A DNA stretch of 63,631 nucleotides from Stagnihabitans sp039932095 (GCA_039932095.1 JBDTQR010000002.1:1-63631), one strand, 5' to 3'; positions 1 through 8,669 are shown, numbered from the stretch's first letter. The notes: generated from the letters alone by a model not told the origin. Program-made: numbers and translations.

Positions 1-56
1 TGACGATGGCACCATCGGGGCGGCGCTCCGGGCGCGGCGCGGCGTCTGATCCGGCG

Positions 57-257
57 TCAGGCGACGAGGATTTCGAACGCCAGCCAAGTCGAGCTGGTGA
101 CATGGCCCAGCGCAAGCATGTCCAGACCAAAATCCACCGCCACAAAGCCCGCCCGCAGGACCGCCTGGGTCGCATCCACCTCAGCCGCGGTCATCGCAAT
201 CTGCCAGGGCGTGGTGCGATCAGCGGGGGCATCGGTGGTTTCGAAAATGTCGGCCAT
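57..257 (-). CDS. 66-aa mini serralysin-like protein (family N-terminus joined to T1SS C-terminus)
   Basis: The first residues (MADIFETTDAPAD) match the start of the two neighbouring M10 proteases (MTRIIETDDASAN and MSTIIEGIDAAPN). The last ~29 residues, with VDFGLDMLALGHV and a hydrophobic end EILVA, align without gaps to the last residues of both proteases (LDFGADQLTLMHI..., LDFGLSEVVFKHI...). Everything between, including the zinc site and RTX repeats, is absent. The start at 257 is chosen because GGAG lies about 6 nt upstream. It follows the 546-aa protease on the same strand, 150 bp downstream. It is either an internally deleted relic or a real small type I secretion substrate; the intact frame, start and ribosome site favour expression. 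Function is unknown. Confidence 0.6.
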   Translation of the reverse strand: MADIFETTDAPADRTTPWQIAMTAAEVDATQAVLRAGFVAVDFGLDMLALGHVTSSTWLAFEILVA

Positions 258-407
258 GATTGCTCCACGCGAAGGCGCAATGAAAGCATATTGGCCACGC
301 AAATGATCATGCCCGTGAAGGCACCTCAACGCTGGCAGCACAGCGCGACAATCCGGAATTTATCCGCTGTCTGCGCCTCAACCTGACAGCGTCATACCCA
401 CCTGGCG

Positions 408-2048
408 TCACGAAATCACGATTTGGCTCGCCAAGCCTGCGGTAGAGGAAATGTGCATCAGGGTCAGTTGATCCGCCCCGAAGTCCAGCACCAGATCGCC
501 CCCCACCGCATGGGCGAACTGGTTCAGCATCTGGGTCTTGGTCAGATTGACGCCGCCCCACAGATCGGTGGTCAGACTCAGGAAATCCTGCGACAAGTTG
601 AAATCGGTGATCTTGTCATGGCCATAGCCTGCGACGAACACGAAACCATCTGCCCCGCCATTGCCGCTCATCACATCATTGCCGCCTTCGCCGACCAGAA
701 AATCAACCCCCTTGCCGCCCTTCAGCCGGTTATTCAACTCGTTGCCAAAGATCGTGTCGCTGCCGCGTCCGCCAATCGCATTCTCGATCTCGGCCCCCAG
801 GGCAATCGACAGATTGCCCTTGAAGCCGCCAACATCGGAAAACTGGCCCTGGTTCAGGTCGATCCGCTGATCCTTGCCAAAGCCCGACAGGTTCAGTGTG
901 TCGGTGCCCGCCCCGTCCCAGATGCACAGCAGCGGGTCCTTGTTGACCTTGAAATCATAGGCCCCGCCGATGGTCGAACGGAAGCCGTAGGTGTCATTGC
1001 CCGCCCTGGTTCCAAAGTTCGCACCATACATCTGCTGCAACGCAAAGATGTCATCCAGCATCAGCGTGTCACAATGCGATTTCGGTGCCTTGGCCTCGGT
1101 GTCGGTGGCGTCGAAATAGCTCATCACCGTGTATTGGTTGCTGTCCTCGACGAACTGGGCGCTGTTCTGGTAGGTGATGCTGACCCCCGGCGCGGCGTTA
1201 TAATCGCCCGGATGCGCCAACCCCATCGCATGGCCCAATTCGTGCAGAAACACCCAGTTGTCATAGCTGCCAACCGGAATGTTGGTCCTGCTGACGCTGT
1301 CATTGTTGATCCACAGATCGCCCGCAACCTTGTTCGCCGCCATGCTGCCGGGAAACTGGGCATAGGCTCCGGCCCCATCCGTCGTGCTGGTATAGGCCCC
1401 GACCAGAATGGTCGCAGAGTTGGTTGTGCCGCCTGGATTGACCTGCTCGAACGTCAGATTGGCCACGTCGGAATAATTGCCAAGCGCCCGTACCGTTGCA
1501 GCAATCTGTGCGTCGGTCAAAACCGAGAACGGTGCGGCATGGCCACTGGCATCCTCTGCAGGACCAGAGGCTCGCACCCCCCAGGTCAGCGTCACCGACG
1601 TGCCCGGCGTATCGACCCAGGCCGAACCGGGACGGTACAGCACCGCTCCCGCCATCTCGATGCCATAGCTCGGACGGTCGCCCTCGGTCGCGACCAGCCC
1701 GTAGACACCATCGCCGATCGAGGACAGCGCCTTGACCTCGATGTAATAGGTGCCCGAGGTGGTGGCAGTATAGGACAGATCGGCGAACAGCCCCGGCCCG
1801 CCATCATCATTCTGCGCCAGCAGACTGCCGTTGGCGGCATGCAGCTTCAACAACGGATCGGTCAGACCCGTCGCCTGTGATTCCATCCCGACCGCGCCAA
1901 AACTGTAGGTCTTGCCGGCTTCCAGCGTCACCGCGATCCAGTCACTGGTGCCCTGATCCAGCAGACCAAAGAACTCATCCCCCGGCAGCATGGCATATAG
2001 GGTCGAGGTGTTGGCAGAGGCGTCATCGGTTTCAATAATTCTGGTCAT
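408..2048 (-). CDS. serralysin-type M10 metalloprotease with N-terminal PPC-like domain and RTX C-terminus
   Basis: Predicted secreted zinc endopeptidase, 546 aa. Residues ~25-120 resemble a bacterial pre-peptidase C-terminal (PPC) beta domain. The metzincin zinc site HELGHAMGLAH lies at 269-279, followed by a Met-turn (VMSYF, Met309). Residues ~350-490 form the M10 C-terminal beta region, with RTX nonapeptide-like repeats near 443-468 (GGKGVDFL, GEGGNDVM, GNGGADGF). The end is hydrophobic (SQIVIS), as in type I secretion substrates, and no Sec signal peptide is seen. The start at 2048 has GGAG about 7 nt upstream; a longer frame to 2168 lacks family similarity. It is divergent from a paralogue starting at 2320. 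No T1SS transporter lies nearby. Confidence 0.9.
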   Translation of the reverse strand: MTRIIETDDASANTSTLYAMLPGDEFFGLLDQGTSDWIAVTLEAGKTYSFGAVGMESQATGLTDPLLKLHAANGSLLAQNDDGGPGLFADLSYTATTSGTYYIEVKALSSIGDGVYGLVATEGDRPSYGIEMAGAVLYRPGSAWVDTPGTSVTLTWGVRASGPAEDASGHAAPFSVLTDAQIAATVRALGNYSDVANLTFEQVNPGGTTNSATILVGAYTSTTDGAGAYAQFPGSMAANKVAGDLWINNDSVSRTNIPVGSYDNWVFLHELGHAMGLAHPGDYNAAPGVSITYQNSAQFVEDSNQYTVMSYFDATDTEAKAPKSHCDTLMLDDIFALQQMYGANFGTRAGNDTYGFRSTIGGAYDFKVNKDPLLCIWDGAGTDTLNLSGFGKDQRIDLNQGQFSDVGGFKGNLSIALGAEIENAIGGRGSDTIFGNELNNRLKGGKGVDFLVGEGGNDVMSGNGGADGFVFVAGYGHDKITDFNLSQDFLSLTTDLWGGVNLTKTQMLNQFAHAVGGDLVLDFGADQLTLMHISSTAGLASQIVIS

Positions 2049-2319
2049 GCTAGGCTCCGGGTTCAAAAGTAGTGTCTCGTCCCAAATCGGACCTTCGCCC
2101 CCACATCCCGGTCCATTAGCCGCAATATTGGCCTTCTTGCCAAGCCATATTCGCGTGGTCGGTCGCAAAGGATTTCACTACATCCAACTCAACCCAGGAT
2201 AGCAAATCGTCGCCGCGTCATCTGCCCTACAGTGATTGACCGAAACCGGGCCGCATGATCATGTGCGCGGACTTGCCCCGCCAATCCTTTCCCTGCCTTT
2301 TCAACTTCAGGAGAGACGA

Positions 2320-3954
2320 ATGTCTACGATTATCGAAGGCATCGACGCTGCACCGAATGCCTCCACCAGCTATGCCATGTCAGCCGGCGATGACTTCTAT
2401 GGCACACTTGATGCAAAATCCAGCGACTGGATTGCCGTAACCCTGACCGCCGGGACCACCTACAGCTTTGGCGCGGTGGGTCTGGGCAGCAAGGGCTCCG
2501 GCCTGACCGATCCGCTCTTGGTGCTGCACGACGCCGACGGCAACCTTATCGCGCTCAATGACAACGGCGGTCCCGGCAAATTCGCCACAATCACCACGTC
2601 GGTGACAACCGCCGGCACCTATTATGTCGAAGTCTCCAGCCTCACCGCCAGCGGTGACTACGGTCTGGTGATGACCGAGGGCGAAAAACCCAACTTTGGT
2701 GTCGAGATGGGGGCGGCGATCCTGTACCGCCCCAGCGTCACCTGGGCCGATGCGCCGAGCAGCCCGGCCACCGTGACCTGGGGCATTCGCAGCGAAGGTC
2801 TGACCACCGACGCCAGCGGCAATGCTGCGCCATTCTACCAACTGACCGCCGCCCAGATCGCCGTCGCCAAGGCAGCACTGGGCAATTACTCCGACATCGC
2901 CAACATTAGCTTCGTCCAGCTGAACCCCGGCGGCACCTCCAACGACGCCACCATCCTGATGGGGGCCTACAAGTCCAAACATGACGGTGCGGGGGCCTTT
3001 GCCTACTATCCCGACAAGATCGCTCCCAATGCCCATTCCGGCGATCTCTGGCTCAATGACCAATATGTCGACCGCTCCGACCTGCCGATTGGCAGCTACA
3101 GCTATTTCGTTTTCCTTCACGAGCTTGGCCACGCCATGGGCCTCGCCCATCCCGGCGACTACAACGCCGCCCCCGGCGTCCGCATCACCTTCGACAACTC
3201 GGCCCAATTCGCTCAGGACAGCGAGCAATATACGGTGATGAGCTATTTTCACGCCCGCGCCACCGAACCGGGCGCGCCGAAGAGCTATGCCGATACCTTG
3301 ATGATGTACGACATCTACGCCGTGCAACAGATTTACGGCGTCAACCACAACACCCGCGCCGGCGACGACACCTACGGCTTTCACGCCACCGTCGGAGGTG
3401 CCTATGACTTCACCGTCAACAAGGACCCGCTGCTGTGCATCTGGGACGGCGGTGGCACCGACATGCTGGACCTGTCTGGCTTCAAGAAAGATCAGCGGAT
3501 CACCCTGCAGGACGGGGTGTTTTCCGATGTGGCCGGCTTCAAGGGCAACCTGTCGATCGCGATTGGTGCGGTGATCGAAAACGCTGCAGGCGGCATGGGG
3601 GCCGATGACATCACCGGCAACGCCGCCGACAATGTGCTGAAGGGCGGCAAAGGCGCCGACACCTTCCATGCCACCGGCGGCAATGACCATTTTGTCGGCA
3701 ACGCCGGGGCCGATACCTTTGCCTTCACCGCAGGTTTCGGCACCGACCAGATCAACGATTTCAACCTGAGCCGTGATCACCTGCTGCTCGACGCATCGAT
3801 CTGGGGCGGCGCGGCCAAGACGGCGGCACAGGTCATCGCCGACTACGCCACCGTAATCGAGGGCAATCTGGTGCTGGATTTCGGCCTCAGCGAGGTGGTC
3901 TTCAAACACATCGCCTCGGCCGATGGTCTGGAAAGCCAGATCCTGTTCGCCTGA
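2320..3954 (+). CDS. serralysin-type M10 metalloprotease, paralogue of the divergent gene
   Basis: 544-aa paralogue of the protease on the opposite strand, similar from end to end. It has the same N-terminal cap (MSTIIEGIDA), a PPC-like domain at ~25-118, HELGHAMGLAH at 267-277, a Met-turn VMSYF with Met307, and glycine/aspartate RTX repeats near 425-470 (GGMGADDI, GGKGADTF, GNAGADTF). The C-terminus ESQILFA fits an RTX type I secretion signal. The start at 2320 is set by AGGAGAG upstream. The pair shares a 271-bp divergent promoter region and probably arose by inverted duplication. The substrate is unknown; members of the family degrade extracellular protein. Confidence 0.9.
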   Translation: MSTIIEGIDAAPNASTSYAMSAGDDFYGTLDAKSSDWIAVTLTAGTTYSFGAVGLGSKGSGLTDPLLVLHDADGNLIALNDNGGPGKFATITTSVTTAGTYYVEVSSLTASGDYGLVMTEGEKPNFGVEMGAAILYRPSVTWADAPSSPATVTWGIRSEGLTTDASGNAAPFYQLTAAQIAVAKAALGNYSDIANISFVQLNPGGTSNDATILMGAYKSKHDGAGAFAYYPDKIAPNAHSGDLWLNDQYVDRSDLPIGSYSYFVFLHELGHAMGLAHPGDYNAAPGVRITFDNSAQFAQDSEQYTVMSYFHARATEPGAPKSYADTLMMYDIYAVQQIYGVNHNTRAGDDTYGFHATVGGAYDFTVNKDPLLCIWDGGGTDMLDLSGFKKDQRITLQDGVFSDVAGFKGNLSIAIGAVIENAAGGMGADDITGNAADNVLKGGKGADTFHATGGNDHFVGNAGADTFAFTAGFGTDQINDFNLSRDHLLLDASIWGGAAKTAAQVIADYATVIEGNLVLDFGLSEVVFKHIASADGLESQILFA

Positions 3955-3966
3955 CGCCAAGCAAAA

Positions 3967-3989
3967 GGCCGGCGCAATCTGCGCCGGCC
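3967..3989. terminator. hairpin terminator between convergent protease and trcR genes
   Basis: A perfect 10-bp inverted repeat (GGCCGGCGCA at 3967-3976, TGCGCCGGCC at 3980-3989) with a 3-nt loop. It is flanked on the left by AAAA, giving a short U tract for transcripts of the minus-strand trcR gene. It lies between two convergent stop codons, so it probably serves both directions. Confidence 0.7.
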
Positions 3990-4010
3990 CTCCCCGCCCA
4001 ATGGGGCAAT

Positions 4011-4763
4011 CTACTTGTCGTCGTCTTCATCATCGTCATCTTCCGCATTCGGCAGATTGAAGAAGCTTTCCGCGTCCGAGAAATCCGCAGGCTTGCTTTC
4101 ACGGGCCTTTTCTTCCCGGGCATCGCGGGTGAACGCTTCCAGCCCCGACGGAATCTTTGGCTCATCCGACATGCCCAGCGATTGCTCGGTCGACACCAGC
4201 TTGCGCCGCTCGTCATCCGACATAACCGAGCCTTCCGCCGCCTTCTTGCGCGCCGCCGCCTGCACCACGGCGTCCAGCTCCGACTGCTTGCACAGACCCA
4301 GAGCCACCGGGTCGATCGGGGTGATCTGGCTGATGTTCCAATGGGTCCGCTCGCGGATCGACTGGATGGTCGGCTTGGTGGTACCGACCAGCTTGCCCAC
4401 CGCGCCATCCGACAATTCCGGGTGGAACTTCACCAGCCACAGGATCGCCGCCGGACGATCCTGCCGCTTGGACAGCGGCGTATAACGCGGCCCGCGGCGC
4501 TTTTCCTCACCCACCGCCGACTGAATGAACTTCAGCTTCAGCTTGTACAACGGGTCCTTCTGACCGCGCTCGATCTCGATCGGGTCCAGCTGGTTGTTGC
4601 TGACCGGGTCAAAGCCCTTGACCCCGGTCGCCACATCGCCATCCGCAATGCCCTGCACTTCCAGCTCATGCATGCCGCAGAAATCGGCAATCTGGCGAAA
4701 ACTCAGCGTGGTGTTGTCAACCAGCCAGACGGCGGTCGCCTTGGACATCAGCGGTTTGGACAT
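4011..4763 (-). CDS. trcR: cell cycle transcriptional regulator TrcR (DUF1013)
   Basis: 250-aa DUF1013 protein, an alphaproteobacterial regulator named TrcR. The N-terminal part (AVWLVDNTTLSFRQIADFCG) looks like a helix-turn-helix start, followed by a conserved middle with RPAAILWLVKFHPEL and TKPTIQSIRERTHWN. The C-terminus is a low-complexity acidic tail (DDDDEDDD). Translation starts at 4763 with AAGGAG about 7 nt upstream. It is divergent from the RNase T2 gene. The family call is firm; the exact regulon in this organism cannot be read from sequence. Confidence 0.88.
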   Translation of the reverse strand: MSKPLMSKATAVWLVDNTTLSFRQIADFCGMHELEVQGIADGDVATGVKGFDPVSNNQLDPIEIERGQKDPLYKLKLKFIQSAVGEEKRRGPRYTPLSKRQDRPAAILWLVKFHPELSDGAVGKLVGTTKPTIQSIRERTHWNISQITPIDPVALGLCKQSELDAVVQAAARKKAAEGSVMSDDERRKLVSTEQSLGMSDEPKIPSGLEAFTRDAREEKARESKPADFSDAESFFNLPNAEDDDDEDDDK

Positions 4764-4885
4764 CGGATCACTCCTTTACAAATCTCTCTCAGGCCGGGAA
4801 AACGGCTGCGACCTTGATCGCGGTAGTTTCGTTTTCGGGGAAGTTGGCTGTCTATAGTGCCGTTTTGCGCCAAGGGAAAGTGTAA

Positions 4886-5524
4886 ATGCATCTGCTCCGG
4901 TTGCTGTTGTTGACTGTTTTCGCTGCCCTGCCGGCCCATGCACAAAGCGATCCGGCCGGAAAGTTCGATTACTATGTCCTGTCGCTCAGCTGGTCATCCA
5001 ACTGGTGCAGCCTGACCGGCGACGCCCGCCACGATCCGCAATGCGATCCGGGTCGCGGCCTGACCTTCATCGCCCACGGCCTCTGGCCACAATACGAACA
5101 CGGCTACCCCTCCGATTGCCGGACCACCGCCTCCGACCCGTCCCGCGCCGACACCGCCGCACTGGCCGACATCATGGGGGGCGCGGGCGTCGCGTTTCAC
5201 GAATGGCAAAAACACGGCCGCTGTTCCGGCCTGTCGTCACAGGACTACTACAAGACCCTGCGCCGGGCCTACATGTCTGTCACCATCCCGCCGGTTTTCG
5301 CCCGGATCAACAAGGACCTGCACGTCGACGCCTCGGTCATTCAGGATGCTTTCCTTGAAAGGAACCCTCAGCTTTCCGCCGATCAGATCACCGTCACTTG
5401 CACCTCCGGCATGATTCAAGAGGTTCGCATCTGCCTGACCAAAGACCTGTCACCGCGCATCTGTGGCCCCGACGTGATCCACGACTGTAACTTGTCTGAC
5501 GCCGAACTGGACGCCGTCCGCTAG
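4886..5524 (+). CDS. RNase T2 family ribonuclease, periplasmic or secreted
   Basis: 212-aa enzyme that cleaves single-stranded RNA through 2',3'-cyclic intermediates. A Sec signal peptide covers residues 1-19, with likely cleavage after AHA. Both catalytic segments of the T2 family are present: CAS I HGLWPQY at 64-70 and CAS II HEWQKHGRC at 105-113, with the expected histidines and glutamate. Several cysteines (Cys41, 53, 78, 113 and later ones) could form disulfides. The length is normal for a bacterial T2 enzyme. It is divergent from trcR and stands alone. Confidence 0.92.
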   Translation: MHLLRLLLLTVFAALPAHAQSDPAGKFDYYVLSLSWSSNWCSLTGDARHDPQCDPGRGLTFIAHGLWPQYEHGYPSDCRTTASDPSRADTAALADIMGGAGVAFHEWQKHGRCSGLSSQDYYKTLRRAYMSVTIPPVFARINKDLHVDASVIQDAFLERNPQLSADQITVTCTSGMIQEVRICLTKDLSPRICGPDVIHDCNLSDAELDAVR

Positions 5525-5731
5525 GATGCCCCTGCAACGGGCAGCGCACGGGCGGGCCAGTTGACCGGTCTTCGACGGGCCTGTCGTTGAAATTTGGCAA
5601 CGTTGGCCGCCATTTAGTCACGCCAGTAAAATTCCCGTTAAGAATTGGAAACAATCGTGGCAGACTGGCCATGACTGCGGACAAGCAGGCAACACCGGCG
5701 CCGAAAAGGCCGCCAAGCAAGGGACAGGGAA

Positions 5732-6142
5732 ATGTTAAAAGAGTTCAAGGAATTTATCTCCAAGGGCAATGTGATGGACCTCGCGGTCGGTATCATCATC
5801 GGTGCCGCTTTCACCGCCATCGTCGGCTCCTTGGTGAATGACCTGATCAATCCGATCATCGGCCTCATCCTTGGCGGCATCAATTTCTCCGACATGTTCA
5901 TCGACCTGTCGGGCACGAATCCTGCCTCGTTGCAGGCCGCCAAGGACTCTGGCGCCGCCGTGTTCGCCTATGGCTCGTTCATCACCGCCGTGATCAACTT
6001 CCTGATCATCGCCTGGGTGGTGTTCATGCTGGTCAAGGCAATGAACCGGCTGATGCCGAAAGCCCCGCCGGCGCCCGCTCCGCCGCCCGGCCCGACCGAA
6101 CTGGACGTGCTGAAGGAAATCCTTGTCGCCGTGAAACAATAA
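5732..6142 (+). CDS. mscL: large-conductance mechanosensitive channel MscL
   Basis: 136-aa inner-membrane channel that opens under hypo-osmotic shock. The N-terminal amphipathic helix (MLKEFKEFISKGNV) is followed by TM1 (residues ~15-43, with the pore-lining GIIIGAAF), a periplasmic loop, TM2 (~78-103), a proline-rich linker (PPAPAPPPGP) and a C-terminal helix ending in VKQ. All are typical of MscL. It is monocistronic, with a strong terminator directly downstream. Confidence 0.96.
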   Translation: MLKEFKEFISKGNVMDLAVGIIIGAAFTAIVGSLVNDLINPIIGLILGGINFSDMFIDLSGTNPASLQAAKDSGAAVFAYGSFITAVINFLIIAWVVFMLVKAMNRLMPKAPPAPAPPPGPTELDVLKEILVAVKQ

Positions 6143-6150
6143 CCGCAACA

Positions 6151-6175
6151 GGCCCCCGCATCGCCGGGGGCCTTT
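6151..6175 (+). terminator. rho-independent terminator of mscL
   Basis: GGCCCCCG at 6151-6158 pairs perfectly with CGGGGGCC at 6165-6172 around a 6-nt loop, followed by TTT. It begins 8 nt after the mscL stop codon. Confidence 0.85.
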
Positions 6176-6179
6176 CGCG

Positions 6180-6281
6180 TCACGCCGCCAACGGCCTCGG
6201 TCGCAGATCCAGCCACCACAGCCGGCAGATCGTCAGAATAATCAGCGGCGAGAGGTTCACCACCGCCCCGCCGACCTCATG
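6180..6281 (-). pseudogene. possible C-terminal remnant of a small membrane protein (YggT-like?)
   Basis: An open minus-strand stretch of 33 codons bounded by stops at 6282-6284 and 6180-6182. It reads GGAVVNLSPLIILTIC then RLWWLDLRPRPLAA. The pattern G-G-x-x-x-[DN]-L-S-P-L-I followed by hydrophobics resembles the end of YggT-family membrane proteins. It has no start codon. The resemblance is judged by eye and may be chance in GC-rich DNA. Confidence 0.2.
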
Positions 6282-6476
6282 TCAGCCGTGCAGCGACGCC
6301 CGTGCAACAGCGCCAGCATCGTCGCCGTTTTGTTGCCGGTGATACGCCGGCCCCCGCGTTTCCGTCGCAACCGGGGTCAGCTTTGGTTTCGCCTAAGCCC
6401 TGCCACATGAAATCATTGTTTTCTGCAACCGACACCGCCGCTAGACCCTGACCTGACCCAGCCACAGGACAGAGCC

Positions 6477-7703
6477 ATGCAGCGCGAAAAGATCGAGACC
6501 CTCATCATCGGCGGCGGCCAGGCCGGCCTCGCGCTCAGCGCCCATCTCGCCAGCCGCGGGGCCGAGCATCTGATCCTCGAACGCCACCGCATCGCCGAAC
6601 GCTGGCGGTCCGAACGCTGGGACTCGCTGGTCGCCAATGGTCCGGCGTGGCACGACCGCTTTCCGATCCTGACCTTCGACGACATCCCGCCCGAAAGCTT
6701 TGCCCCGCGCGACCGCATCGTGCGCTATTTCGAAACCGTCGCCCGTCAGATCAACGCCCCCATCCGCACCGGCGTCAACGTCACTCGCCTGACCCGCACT
6801 GTCGCAGGCGACGGCTTCATCGCCGAAACCCCGGCTGGCGAGATCGAGGCCCGAAATGTCGTCGCCGCCACCGGCCCGTTCCAGAAACCGCTGATCCCCA
6901 CCGTGGTGCCCGCCGACACCGGCATCACCCAGATGCATTCCAACGCCTACCGCAACCCCGGCCAACTCCCCGCCGGGGCCGTGCTGGTCGTCGGTGCCGG
7001 CTCCTCCGGCGCTCAGATCGCCGATGAGCTGACCCGCTCTGGTCGCAAAGTGTTCCTCTCGGTCGGACCGCACGACAGACCACCGCGCGCCTACCGTGGC
7101 CAGGATTTCTGCTGGTGGCTCGGCGCGCTCGGCCAATGGGACGCCAAGACCCGTGAGCCCGGGATGGAACATGTCACCATCGCCGTCAGCGGTGCTTACG
7201 GCGGCCACACCGTGGATTTCCGCGACCTCGCCGCTGCTGGCATTACATTGCTCGGTCGCACCGGCGCCTATGCCGACGGCGTGTTGCAGGTCGCAGCCGA
7301 CCTCGCCCGGAACATCCACAACGGTGACACCAACTACCTGAACACCCTGAAAACCGCCGACGCCTATGCCACGGCCAACCACCTCGACCTGCCACCCGAA
7401 CCCGACGCCCATCTGATCGGCCCCGACCCCGATTGCGTGACCAACCCGCTAAGCCAGCTGAACCTCGCCGCCGAGGGCATCACCTCGATCATCTGGGCCA
7501 CCGGCTTCACCCTCGATTTCGGCTGGCTCCAGGTCCCGGCCTTCGACGCCAAAGGCCGCCCCGACCACGACCGTGGCATCTCCACCGTCCCCGGCCTCTA
7601 CTTCCTCGGCCTGCCCTGGCTCTCCCGCCGCGCCTCGCCGTTCATCTGGGGCGCATGGAGCGACGCCGAGTATCTGGCCAACCACATCACCGGGCGGCGC
7701 TAG
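6477..7703 (+). CDS. flavin-containing monooxygenase (CzcO/FMO-like, FAD- and NAD(P)-binding)
   Basis: 408-aa soluble flavoprotein. The N-terminal dinucleotide fold has GGGQAG at 12-17 (FAD). A second Rossmann motif GAGSSGAQIA near 173 is expected to bind NAD(P)H. Arg/Trp-rich LERHRIAERWRSERWDSL after the first fold and the C-terminal ATGF motif (ITSIIWATGF) are features of the FMO/CzcO group. The substrate is unknown. The stop codon is shared through the palindrome CTAG (7700-7703) with the convergent PhyH-like gene. No terminator lies between them. Confidence 0.82.
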   Translation: MQREKIETLIIGGGQAGLALSAHLASRGAEHLILERHRIAERWRSERWDSLVANGPAWHDRFPILTFDDIPPESFAPRDRIVRYFETVARQINAPIRTGVNVTRLTRTVAGDGFIAETPAGEIEARNVVAATGPFQKPLIPTVVPADTGITQMHSNAYRNPGQLPAGAVLVVGAGSSGAQIADELTRSGRKVFLSVGPHDRPPRAYRGQDFCWWLGALGQWDAKTREPGMEHVTIAVSGAYGGHTVDFRDLAAAGITLLGRTGAYADGVLQVAADLARNIHNGDTNYLNTLKTADAYATANHLDLPPEPDAHLIGPDPDCVTNPLSQLNLAAEGITSIIWATGFTLDFGWLQVPAFDAKGRPDHDRGISTVPGLYFLGLPWLSRRASPFIWGAWSDAEYLANHITGRR

Positions 7704-8491
7704 ATCTCCAGTCCACAGGCCCGCCGGATCGCCACCTGCACCGGCGACGGCGGCAGGGCCGGATCGAACGCCCCAACCGGCAGCAGCGGCGGCTGAGCCA
7801 TGAATCGCGGCGCCGTCCCCCGATGGGCCTGCGCCGCATGCACCAGAAACGGATGGCACAGATACACCGTCCCCGCTGCCCCCACGGCCTGCACCTCCCG
7901 GCATCCGCCGGTCGAGGCAAAGCCGCCGGCCGACAGCTCTCGCAGTGTCGTCCCGGCCATGCCATGCGGCAACAACTCCTGCGCGATGGTCAGATGCGAC
8001 CCCACTCGAATCCGGGTCGGCGCGTCCTCAGGCCCGACATCAGAGAGCAGAAACAGCATCAACAGCGCCCGGCCCTGGCTGACCACATTCACCCGCCAGT
8101 CCATGAAATCCGGCGCCTCGGTGCCAAAGCTGGCATCGATATGCCAGCCATCGTCCCCCGGCGCGACGGGCGACGGAAACCGGATCGGGAATGTCCCCAA
8201 CCCCTGCGGCCTCTGCCACCGCCCAGCTCCAACCAACCGATCATAGGCCGCGTGCAATACGGCCGTGTTGCCCGCCGCAACAAATGGCGGTGTCGCCATC
8301 GCCGCGACCCGGACCACAGGTTGTGTCCATCCCGCAGGATTGTCAGGCGACAGGCCGATGGCGGCCCACAACTGCCCCCGGCAGGCTCCGGCAATTTCGG
8401 CCGGGAAAGCGCCGTCGATCCTGACATAGCCGTCTGCAATGAAACTCTGAACCTGACCTTCCGTCAGGCAAGCTTCTGATGAATTTGACAT
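7700..8491 (-). CDS. phytanoyl-CoA dioxygenase (PhyH) family protein
   Basis: 263-aa probable Fe(II)/2-oxoglutarate-dependent oxygenase. The facial triad is visible as HID (His117, Asp119) and a distal histidine in LCHPFLVHAAQAHRG (213-225). The N-terminal GYVRIDGAFP segment is typical of PhyH proteins. The substrate is unknown; bacterial members act on very diverse small molecules. The gene is convergent with the FMO and overlaps its stop by 4 bp. The start codon and GGGGA ribosome site lie inside a small hairpin (8490-8505), discussed under findings. Confidence 0.8.
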   Translation of the reverse strand: MSNSSEACLTEGQVQSFIADGYVRIDGAFPAEIAGACRGQLWAAIGLSPDNPAGWTQPVVRVAAMATPPFVAAGNTAVLHAAYDRLVGAGRWQRPQGLGTFPIRFPSPVAPGDDGWHIDASFGTEAPDFMDWRVNVVSQGRALLMLFLLSDVGPEDAPTRIRVGSHLTIAQELLPHGMAGTTLRELSAGGFASTGGCREVQAVGAAGTVYLCHPFLVHAAQAHRGTAPRFMAQPPLLPVGAFDPALPPSPVQVAIRRACGLEI

Positions 8492-8669
8492 GGGTAAATC
8501 CCCATCCGGCCGCGGCTAAGCCCGGCCCAATCTGATTCGTGCTGCGCCGTGGCACAGCGGCGACACGCGGCCGCTCAGATCAGGGGAAAGAAGATCGACA
8601 TGAACATGATGGCCCGATCATACCCCATTTGGGCAACCTGACAAGACCCGGCACACGGGCAAAAGAAAA

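Larger units (their letters stand above)
6143..6476. other. gene-poor gap between mscL and the monooxygenase
   Basis: 334 bp that hold the mscL terminator, a possible vestigial minus-strand reading frame (6180-6281, listed separately) and the leader of the flavin monooxygenase gene. I see no intact gene, tRNA or mobile element here. Confidence 0.6.

Noticed and set aside
1..56. Possible end of another gene at the left edge
   Set aside because: Only 56 bp lie before the mini-gene stop; no frame there shows family similarity, so no partial gene is claimed.
423..1880. A 485-codon open frame on the plus strand opposite the first M10 protease
   Set aside because: It is a shadow of the well-supported protease frame: no ribosome site, no family motif, biased composition.
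2380..3960. A 526-codon open frame on the minus strand opposite the second protease
   Set aside because: Valine/glycine-rich antisense shadow with no recognisable domain.
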